Source: an uncultured Collinsella sp.
GTDB lineage: Bacteria > Actinomycetota > Coriobacteriia > Coriobacteriales > Coriobacteriaceae
Reading direction: 5' to 3'
DNA: 6,173 nt
NCBI GenBank assembly: GCA_902494545.1
Contig: CABUTP010000095.1
Coordinates: 1 to 6,173 of the forward strand
Below are positions 1 through 5,467 of the stretch, in pieces. How positions within the stretch are numbered: position 1 is the stretch's first letter; every line of letters starts with the position of its first letter. A program made the translations under genes and the position numbers. A model generated the notes under the pieces. It made no database searches. It saw nothing but the letters and a program-made list of their open reading frames with translations, and was not told the origin of the DNA.

Positions 1-860
1 GAGGACGAGAGCAGCGACATGCCGATGGCGGCCGCCATGGCCCACGTGCGGATAAACCCGGTGACGCGCGACACGATGGTCAGCACGGTCATGAGGCCAG
101 CAGAACGACCAACCGTGGAGTAGTCCGAAGAACCCATATCGTCTACGTCGTCCTGAGAGTCCTCATGAACCTCATCTTGTGGCAGCAAATCGTCCACGAC
201 GGCAAAGGAGCCGGTCATCGCAAAGGGATCGTCAACTAAAACGGCGTCATCAGCAGGTGCGGCGTCATCGCTGTTCGGCATGTTGTTACCGGATACGGCA
301 TCATCATCGAATATGGCATGGTCGCCAAACACCGTGTCAACTTCTTTGGCGGCGACGGTTCGGGCAGAAAACGACAGAGGGTCCCAGTCATCATCACCGT
401 CGATGGCCACGCCCTCGACGGGATCTGTCGAACCAAGCGGCGACCATTCGTCATCCGAAAGAAGCGGCTCGTCATCATCGTGAGCCGCGGGCTTGGCGGA
501 ACGAGCGACAGGAGCGCTCTGCGGCGTGCTCTTTCCCTGGGCCGCCATCAAAAACACCGCCGTCTCATCGGGACGCGGCACACGAGGAGCCTCGGAGGCG
601 ACCGGCGTCACGCTGGCGCTCGATTGAGCGGCGGCCAAAAAGACAGCCGTCTCATCGGGACGAGCCGAAGAAAGAGCCGTACGGGGAAGCGCCGTGCCGG
701 CACCGGCGGCACGCAAGTACACGGCCGTCTCGCCCGGGTCAGCGGCAGCGGACCAGGCGTTTCGAATCTCGTTATCGAACGAAGCAGCCTCGGGCGCGGG
801 CGCCTGAGGAGCCGACCCTTTTGCAAAGTGAGCTCCGCGCTTTGATTCTTCCTGCGGCAT
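1..860 (-). CDS. murJ: MurJ/MviN-family lipid II flippase with long acidic N-terminal extension (partial, C-terminus outside window)
   Basis: The reading frame is open from the ATG at 858-860 to the left edge: 286 codons without a stop. Residues 1 to about 250 are low-complexity and probably cytoplasmic, rich in Ala/Pro and then Asp/Glu, with acidic clusters at about 127-160, 180-211 and 223-242. From about residue 251 the protein turns hydrophobic (GRSAGLMTVLTIVSRVTGFIR, roughly 251-271), which matches the first transmembrane helix of MurJ/MviN proteins. That family flips the lipid-linked peptidoglycan precursor across the membrane and is usually essential. Only this first segment is visible, so the assignment rests on one well-recognised stretch. 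GAGGA ends 7 nt before the ATG and lies inside the last codons of the upstream ybaK; the genes are 3 bp apart, so co-transcription and translational coupling are likely. E. coli MurJ lacks such an extension; mycobacterial MviN carries extra regulatory domains, but at the other end. Another MATE/MOP-superfamily flippase is possible but less likely. Confidence 0.8.
   Translation of the reverse strand, partial: MPQEESKRGAHFAKGSAPQAPAPEAASFDNEIRNAWSAAADPGETAVYLRAAGAGTALPRTALSSARPDETAVFLAAAQSSASVTPVASEAPRVPRPDETAVFLMAAQGKSTPQSAPVARSAKPAAHDDDEPLLSDDEWSPLGSTDPVEGVAIDGDDDWDPLSFSARTVAAKEVDTVFGDHAIFDDDAVSGNNMPNSDDAAPADDAVLVDDPFAMTGSFAVVDDLLPQDEVHEDSQDDVDDMGSSDYSTVGRSAGLMTVLTIVSRVTGFIRTWAMAAAIGMSLLSS
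537..734 (-). repeat. Three spaced copies of an ETAV(F/Y)L peptide motif in the MurJ N-terminal extension
   Basis: Three copies of the same short peptide lie in the disordered tail: PGETAVYLRAA (residues 42-52), RPDETAVFLAAA (67-78) and RPDETAVFLMAA (96-107). The threonines are T45, T71 and T100, spaced 26 and 29 residues apart. Copies two and three also share DNA (forward strand CCGTCTCATCGGGACG), while copy one is more diverged. The intervening linkers are unrelated Ala/Pro/Ser-rich sequence, so the motif itself appears to be what is kept. The function is not known to me. The acidic residue before Thr and the hydrophobic residues after it resemble actinobacterial kinase/FHA sites, which is inference. 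Confidence 0.75.
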
Positions 861-863
861 CGC

Positions 864-1364
864 TCAGTCCTCTCTCGTGATCGGGGCAACCGTCGCCCCG
901 CAAAATGCAACTAAGTCATCGGGAGCAAGCTCAAGCTGATAGCCGCGCTTGCCACCCGAGATAAAAATGGTATCCCAAAGGACGCATGTCTCATCGATCA
1001 GCGTCCGAAAGCGCTTTTTCATACCGACCGGACTGCAACCGCCGCGGACATACCCCGTCGCGGCAAGCAAATCTTTGGCATGCATCATGGTCAGCGACTT
1101 TTCGCCTGCGGCGCGCGCGGCGGCCTTGAGGTCGAGCTCGTCGGCAACGGGAATGCAGCACACGACATGATCGTTGGACGGCGTCGTTCAGACCAGGGTC
1201 TTAAATCCCTGACCGGGCTCCTCGCCAAGCTGCTCGGAAATCGCGACGCCCAGACCTGACGATTCATCGCCATCGTCTTCGTACGTATGGAGAACATAGG
1301 AGATGCCGGCGCTTTCCAGCTCGCGCATCGCATTGGTTTTTGGCGTCTTAACAGCCTTTGCCAT
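864..1364 (-). pseudogene. ybaK: YbaK/EbsC-family Cys-tRNA(Pro) deacylase interrupted by one in-frame TGA codon
   Basis: The start is the ATG at 1362-1364, preceded by AAAGGA at 6 nt. The frame runs to a TGA at 864-866: 166 residue positions, close to the 159 of E. coli YbaK. Codon 59 (1188-1190) is TGA. The N-terminal part has the HTYEDD segment (26-31) and FKTLV (54-58), whose K55 corresponds to the catalytic lysine of the family. The part after the TGA keeps IPVADELDLK (71-80), GGCSPVGMKK (108-117), IDET (123-126) and SGGKRG (136-141). YbaK hydrolyses Cys wrongly attached to tRNA(Pro), acting as a trans-editing factor in the cytoplasm. Everything except codon 59 looks intact, so this is a fresh nonsense mutation, a base-calling error, or a recoded codon. 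If the TGA terminates, the 58-residue product lacks the GGCSPVG loop and should be inactive. The gene lies downstream of uvrA past a hairpin and 3 bp upstream of murJ. Family assignment is firm; functional state is open. Confidence 0.85.
868..876 (-). promoter_or_regulatory. Ribosome binding site of murJ inside the end of ybaK
   Basis: GAGAGAGGA on the minus strand ends 7 nt before the murJ ATG and overlaps the last coding codons of ybaK. It fixes the murJ start at 860 and implies that ribosomes finishing ybaK pass over it, so coupling between the two genes is plausible. Confidence 0.65.
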
Positions 1365-1401
1365 GGCACATCCTTTCCCTCGCAGAGCGACGCAAGGATT
1401 A

Positions 1402-1407
1402 AGTATA
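1402..1407 (-). promoter_or_regulatory. Candidate -10 box for the ybaK-murJ unit
   Basis: The minus strand reads TATACT here, five of six matches to the sigma-70 -10 consensus, about 38 nt upstream of the ybaK ATG and downstream of the hairpin after uvrA. The best -35 is poor: ATGGCA (forward 1427-1432), four of six, with a long 19-nt spacer. Position between a terminator-like hairpin and a gene start supports it; the weak -35 keeps confidence moderate. Confidence 0.45.
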
Positions 1408-1443
1408 GGGCCAATTCCGCCGCATATGCCATCTCGACACACA

Positions 1444-1480
1444 GAAGCGCCACCGAATCAGAAGGAATCGGTGGCGCTTC
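1444..1480 (-). terminator. Hairpin terminator after uvrA
   Basis: GAAGCGCCACCGA (1444-1456) pairs perfectly with TCGGTGGCGCTTC (1468-1480), a 13-bp GC-rich stem. It extends across an A/A mismatch by two more pairs (1458-1459 with 1465-1466), leaving a 5-nt loop. The stem starts 17 nt past the uvrA stop codon in the direction of uvrA transcription. The downstream tract on the minus strand is TGTGTGTCG, only partly U-rich, so termination may be incomplete and some read-through into ybaK-murJ is possible. The plus direction has no gene ending here and no U-tract. Confidence 0.7.
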
Positions 1481-1497
1481 GGTACTGCAACGTCTCT

Positions 1498-4377
1498 TTA
1501 CTGTGCGTCGAGCTGCGCCTGACGCTCACGGTCACGCTTGAGCAGCGGCGCCAAGAACTTGCCCGTGTAGCTCTGCGAACATGCCGCGACTTGCTCCGGC
1601 GTGCCTGAGACCACGACGGTTCCGCCGCCATTGCCGCCTTCGGGGCCCATATCGATCAGGCGGTCGGCAACCTTGATGACATCAAGGTTGTGCTCGATCA
1701 CCAGAACCGTGTTGCCCGCATCGACCAGGCGCTGCAACACGTCGAGCAGCTGGCGAACATCCTCAAAATGAAGGCCGGTTGTGGGCTCGTCCAAAATGTA
1801 GAATGTCTTGCCTGTCTGACGACGATGAAGCTCCTTGGCGAGCTTCACGCGCTGCGCCTCGCCGCCCGAAAGCGTCGTAGCGGGCTGGCCCAAGCTCACG
1901 TAACCCAGACCCACGTCATATAGGGTCTGCAGTTTGCGCTTAATCTGCGGGATATTACCAAAGAAGGCCAGTGCTTCGGTGACACTCATGTCGAGCACGT
2001 CCGAGATCGTCTTGCCGCGGTAGGTAACCTCGAGTGTCTCGCGGTTATAACGCTTGCCGCCACATACCTCACAGGGGACATAGATATCGGGAAGGAAGTG
2101 CATCTCGATCTTGATCTGGCCATCGCCCTTGCACGCCTCGCAGCGACCGCCGCTTACGTTAAAGGAGAAACGTCCCGGCGAGTAGCCGCGCGCCTTCGAC
2201 TCCGGCGTGCTTGCAAATAGCGCACGCAGATCATCCCACAAGCCAATATAGGTCGCAGGGTTCGAACGCGGCGTGCGACCGATCGGCGACTGGTCGATAT
2301 CGATTACCTTATCGATGCACTCGATGCCCTCAATCTTCTTGTACGGCCCCACGGGACGCGTCGAACGATGGATGGCATTCGTAAGCGCGGGCGCAATCGT
2401 ATCGGTGACCAGGGAGCTCTTGCCCGATCCCGAAACACCGGTAACGACTGTGAGCGTACCGAACTCAATCTTGGCGGTAACGTTTTTGAGGTTGTTAGCG
2501 CGGGCGCCCGTGATCTTAAGACAGCCGCGGCCGGGCTTGCGGCGCTCATCGGGCACGCGGATCATCCGCTTGCCGGTCAAATAAGCACCCGTCATGGAAT
2601 CGGGGCACGCCATGATATCGGCAGGCGTTCCCGCGGCGACCACGTGTCCGCCGTTAACGCCCGCACCGGGACCCATATCGATCACGTAGTCGGCAGCGCG
2701 AATGGTATCTTCGTCGTGCTCGACGACGATAACGGTATTACCGATATCGCGCAAGCGCTCGAGCGTCTTGATCAGGCGCTCGTTATCGCGTTGGTGGAGA
2801 CCGATCGACGGCTCGTCCAGAATGTACAGAACGCCCATGAGGCCGGCGCCGATCTGCGTTGCCAGGCGAATACGCTGGGCCTCGCCGCCGGAAAGCGTCG
2901 CCGAGGCGCGATCGAGCGTCAGATAGTCGAGTCCGACATCGACCAGAAAACGCAGGCGCTCCAGGATTTCCTTGACGATGCGCCCGCCGATAAACTGCTG
3001 ACGCTCGGTAAGCTCCAGGCCCTCAAAAAACTCGAGCGACTCGCGACACGACAGGCAGCAGACATCGTAAATGGACTTGCCGCCCACGGTGACGGCAAGC
3101 ATCTCGGGACGCAGGCGAGCACCGTGACAACTCGAGCATGGCTCTTCGCGAATGTATTTCTCCAAGCGAGCCCTGGTGTTCTCGTTCGTCGTCTCGTTGT
3201 AGCGCTCGTACAGGATGTTGCGCACGCCCGAGAACTTAGTGTCCCACTGGCTGCGACGCCCATCGAGCTTTTGATAGTCGACCGAAATCTTCGTGTCGCC
3301 CATGCCATCCAAAAACGCACGACGCACCCGCGGGGGCAGGTCCTCCCATGGCGTATCGGAACTCACCTTAAAGTGTTTGCAGACCGCAGCAAAAATCTGC
3401 GGATAATAGTTTGAATTGCCGAACAGGCTGCCAAAGACTCCGTCGGCAATCGACTTTGAGGGGTCTTCAATCAGCGCCTCGGCATCGACTGTCTTTTTAA
3501 AGCCCAGGCCATCGCACTCGGGACATGCACCATAGGGCGCGTTGAACGAGAAATCGCGCGGCTGCAGGTCGTCGATGGAATGCCCGTGCTCCGGACACGC
3601 CAGTGCCAGCGAATACTCCAGCAACTCGCCCTCGGTTCCCTCGGGAGCGTCGCGGTCGGGCAGCATGTACACGTTCACGTTACCGTGCGCCAGTGCCGTC
3701 GCCTGCTCAACGGACTCGGCAATGCGACCCAGGGAATTCTCTCGAATCACGATACGGTCGACCACGACCTCAATGTCGTGTTTGAACTTCTTGTCCAGGT
3801 CGATAGGGTCGTCAAGCGAGCGCACCTCGCCGTCGACGCGCACACGGCTAAAGCCCTCCGCACGCAGGTCCTCAAACAGCTTGGCATATTCGCCCTTGCG
3901 TCCACGAACCACCGGCGCCAACACAAACGCGCGACGGCCCTCCCCCGCCGCCAGCACCTTATCGGCGACCTGATCGGTCGTCTGACGCTCAATGACACGA
4001 CCGCACTCAGGACAGTGCGGCGTTCCCACGCGAGCAAACAGCAGACGCAGATAGTCGTAAATCTCGGTTACGGTGCCCACCGTCGAGCGTGGGTTTTTGG
4101 ACGTCGTCTTCTGATCGATCGAAACAGCCGGCGACAGGCCGTCAATCGAGTCCAGATCGGGCTTGTCCATCTGGCCCAAAAACTGACGCGCATAGCTCGA
4201 AAGGCTCTCGACGTAACGGCGCTGGCCCTCGGCATAGATGGTATCGAACGCCAGTGAGCTCTTGCCCGATCCGGAAAGACCGGTTATGACCACGAGCTGG
4301 TCACGCGGAATGGAAACATCGATATCGCGCAGGTTATGCTCGCGCGCGCCGCGAATAACGATAGAAGAATCAGACAT
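1498..4377 (-). CDS. uvrA: Excinuclease ABC subunit A (UvrA), nucleotide excision repair damage sensor
   Basis: The protein has 959 residues (E. coli UvrA 940). It carries two ABC ATPase modules. Module I: Walker A GLSGSGKS (33-40), signature LSGGEAQRIRLA (495-506), Walker B YILDEPSIGLH (518-528) and switch His H554. Module II: Walker A GVSGSGKS (647-654), signature LSGGEAQRVKLA (836-847), Walker B YILDEPTTGLH (860-870) and His H896. Zinc-module Cys pairs are C261/H264 with C285/C288, C414/C417, and C746/C749 with C769/C772. CPEH in place of CxxC at 261-264 keeps a possible zinc ligand. UvrA dimers load UvrB at bulky DNA lesions using ATP; UvrB and UvrC are not in this window. The start is set by AAGGAG 5 nt before the ATG, with a second SD-like GGAGG further up. 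The gene stands alone, divergent from mrp, with a candidate LexA box about 62 nt upstream and a hairpin after the TAA stop. Nothing is truncated or unusual. Confidence 0.98.
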   Translation of the reverse strand: MSDSSIVIRGAREHNLRDIDVSIPRDQLVVITGLSGSGKSSLAFDTIYAEGQRRYVESLSSYARQFLGQMDKPDLDSIDGLSPAVSIDQKTTSKNPRSTVGTVTEIYDYLRLLFARVGTPHCPECGRVIERQTTDQVADKVLAAGEGRRAFVLAPVVRGRKGEYAKLFEDLRAEGFSRVRVDGEVRSLDDPIDLDKKFKHDIEVVVDRIVIRENSLGRIAESVEQATALAHGNVNVYMLPDRDAPEGTEGELLEYSLALACPEHGHSIDDLQPRDFSFNAPYGACPECDGLGFKKTVDAEALIEDPSKSIADGVFGSLFGNSNYYPQIFAAVCKHFKVSSDTPWEDLPPRVRRAFLDGMGDTKISVDYQKLDGRRSQWDTKFSGVRNILYERYNETTNENTRARLEKYIREEPCSSCHGARLRPEMLAVTVGGKSIYDVCCLSCRESLEFFEGLELTERQQFIGGRIVKEILERLRFLVDVGLDYLTLDRASATLSGGEAQRIRLATQIGAGLMGVLYILDEPSIGLHQRDNERLIKTLERLRDIGNTVIVVEHDEDTIRAADYVIDMGPGAGVNGGHVVAAGTPADIMACPDSMTGAYLTGKRMIRVPDERRKPGRGCLKITGARANNLKNVTAKIEFGTLTVVTGVSGSGKSSLVTDTIAPALTNAIHRSTRPVGPYKKIEGIECIDKVIDIDQSPIGRTPRSNPATYIGLWDDLRALFASTPESKARGYSPGRFSFNVSGGRCEACKGDGQIKIEMHFLPDIYVPCEVCGGKRYNRETLEVTYRGKTISDVLDMSVTEALAFFGNIPQIKRKLQTLYDVGLGYVSLGQPATTLSGGEAQRVKLAKELHRRQTGKTFYILDEPTTGLHFEDVRQLLDVLQRLVDAGNTVLVIEHNLDVIKVADRLIDMGPEGGNGGGTVVVSGTPEQVAACSQSYTGKFLAPLLKRDRERQAQLDAQ

Positions 4378-4438
4378 GGAAGCTCCTTGCCTCCTACAAC
4401 TTCAAATCACACTGACGATGAGTTTAGCGCACTCGACG

Positions 4439-4452
4439 CGCACAGATGTTCG
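4439..4452 (-). promoter_or_regulatory. Candidate LexA (SOS) box upstream of uvrA
   Basis: The minus strand reads CGAACATCTGTGCG, 12 of 14 matches to the Gram-positive LexA/DinR palindrome CGAACATATGTTCG. The left half CGAAC is perfect; the right half GTGCG has one mismatch to GTTCG. It lies 61 nt before the uvrA ATG, a typical operator position, and uvrA is a classical SOS gene. No clear promoter could be fixed around it: TATTAC directly beside the box and TAAACT just downstream are weak -10 candidates. Control of the divergent mrp gene seems unlikely because its promoter is over 100 bp away. Confidence 0.65.
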
Positions 4453-4551
4453 TAATACAAGATTCGCAGACCTTTTGCGTTGTCTGACGCCGCAGACTGC
4501 ACGCTCGGTCCGTCCTTTCGAATACCGTCGATCGCCTGCCACGCATCATGA

Positions 4552-4581
4552 ATGACTCCCGCTCGCAAACGAGGGTACAAT
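4552..4581 (+). promoter_or_regulatory. Candidate sigma-70 promoter of mrp
   Basis: ATGACT (4552-4557, four of six to TTGACA) and TACAAT (4576-4581, five of six to TATAAT) are separated by 18 bp. Transcription would start near 4588, giving a leader of about 49 nt. This is the only reasonable pair seen between the divergent genes on the plus strand. Confidence 0.5.
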
Positions 4582-4600
4582 GACGCTCGTGTCACACCGC

Positions 4601-4614
4601 GGGGCTCCGGCCCC
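4601..4614 (+). other. Short GC hairpin in the mrp leader
   Basis: GGGGC (4601-4605) pairs with GCCCC (4610-4614) around a TCCG tetraloop. It ends 9 nt before the AAAGGAG ribosome binding site (4624-4630). There is no U-tract after it, so it is not a terminator; it may stabilise the leader or shape access to the ribosome site. Confidence 0.45.
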
Positions 4615-4636
4615 AACATATACAAAGGAGTCAAAC

Positions 4637-5467
4637 ATGGGTTGCGAGCACGCACAGGCAGCCGGCGGGCAAACGTCGCCGTCGCAATTTGAGGAGAATA
4701 CGCTGTCCGAGGTCAAGCGCGTTATCGCTGTACTTTCCGGTAAGGGCGGCGTCGGCAAGTCATTCGTCACCGGCGCCATCGCCACGGAGCTTTCCCGCCA
4801 CGGTCACAAGGTCGGCGTCCTCGATGCCGATATTACCGGTCCCTCCATCCCTAAGATGTTCGGCATGAGCGGACGTCACGTCCATGCCCTCGGCAACCTT
4901 ATGCTGCCCGAAATCTCCGAGCACGGCGTCAAGGTTATGAGCTCTAACCTGCTGCTCCAAAACGAAACCGACCCCGTCCTCTGGCGCGGTCCGGTTATCG
5001 CTGGTGCCATCAGGCAGTTCTGGAGCGAAACCTCATGGGGCCCCATCGACTACCTGCTGGTCGACATGCCTCCGGGAACGGGCGACGTCGCCCTCACTGT
5101 CTTCCAGTCGCTGCCCGTCGATGGCATCGTCATCGTCACGAGCCCGCAGGATCTGGTCTCGATGATCGTCGCCAAGGCGGTCAACATGGCCGAGAAGATG
5201 AACGTCCCCATTCTGGGAATCGTCGAAAACATGAGCTATATCGAGTGCCCCGATTGCGGCAAGAAGATCGAGGTCTTTGGCAAGAGCAAGCTCCCCGAGG
5301 TCGCCGAGCGTTACAACCTCGAGATCCTAGGGCAGCTTCCCATCAATCCGGCACTCGCCGAGGCTTGCGATAAGGGCGAGGTTGAGACCGCATTGCCCAA
5401 CGGTATGCTGCCCCAGGCCGTCTCCGCCGTCGAGGACATTGCCCCGCACGAGACCGCCGAGGCCTAA
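4637..5467 (+). CDS. mrp: Mrp/NBP35-family P-loop ATPase, iron-sulfur cluster carrier
   Basis: The protein has 276 residues. The family binds a 4Fe-4S cluster at a dimer interface and passes it to apo-proteins in the cytoplasm, with ATP binding and hydrolysis driving release. Visible are the deviant Walker A GKGGVGKS (35-42), the segment LDADITGPS (62-70), switch II VDMPPGTGD (142-150) and the cluster-binding pair C204-P-D-C207. The only N-terminal cysteine is C3 (MGCEH), unlike the four-Cys N-terminus of eukaryotic NBP35, and there is no N-terminal MIP18/DUF59 domain as in E. coli Mrp. The ATG at 4637 is chosen because AAAGGAG lies 6 nt before it; an in-frame ATG at 4580 lacks such a site and would fall upstream of the predicted transcript start. 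The next gene begins directly after the TAA stop, so the two are probably co-transcribed. The cluster's client cannot be read from the sequence; the flavoprotein shows no obvious Fe-S motif in its visible part. Confidence 0.95.
   Translation: MGCEHAQAAGGQTSPSQFEENTLSEVKRVIAVLSGKGGVGKSFVTGAIATELSRHGHKVGVLDADITGPSIPKMFGMSGRHVHALGNLMLPEISEHGVKVMSSNLLLQNETDPVLWRGPVIAGAIRQFWSETSWGPIDYLLVDMPPGTGDVALTVFQSLPVDGIVIVTSPQDLVSMIVAKAVNMAEKMNVPILGIVENMSYIECPDCGKKIEVFGKSKLPEVAERYNLEILGQLPINPALAEACDKGEVETALPNGMLPQAVSAVEDIAPHETAEA

Noticed and set aside
179..880. A 233-codon Arg-rich open frame on the plus strand opposite murJ
   Set aside because: The composition is what the complement of Ala/Asp-rich coding gives, no ribosome site is seen, and the minus-strand frame has MurJ features.
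1188..1190. Genome-wide reassignment of TGA to a sense codon
   Set aside because: The same ybaK frame ends with a TGA at a sensible C-terminus 3 bp before murJ, and no other in-frame TGA occurs in uvrA, mrp, or the visible parts of murJ and the flavoprotein.
1365..1442. Longer N-terminus for ybaK from further upstream
   Set aside because: It would add Cys/Gly-rich residues not found in the family and would bury the ribosome site and the -10 candidate; the ATG at 1364 fits the family start.
2368..3414. A 348-codon open frame on the plus strand inside uvrA
   Set aside because: It lies fully antisense to a firmly identified uvrA, its product matches no family I recognise, and long antisense frames are expected in GC-rich genes with this codon bias.
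4482..4497. Inverted repeat GTCTG/CAGAC in the divergent intergenic region
   Set aside because: The stem is only 5 bp, no U-tract follows and it has no clear link to either promoter; it could be chance.
4580..4636. Upstream in-frame ATG at 4580 as the mrp start
   Set aside because: It has no ribosome site and overlaps the predicted -10 box; the ATG at 4637 has AAAGGAG at good spacing.
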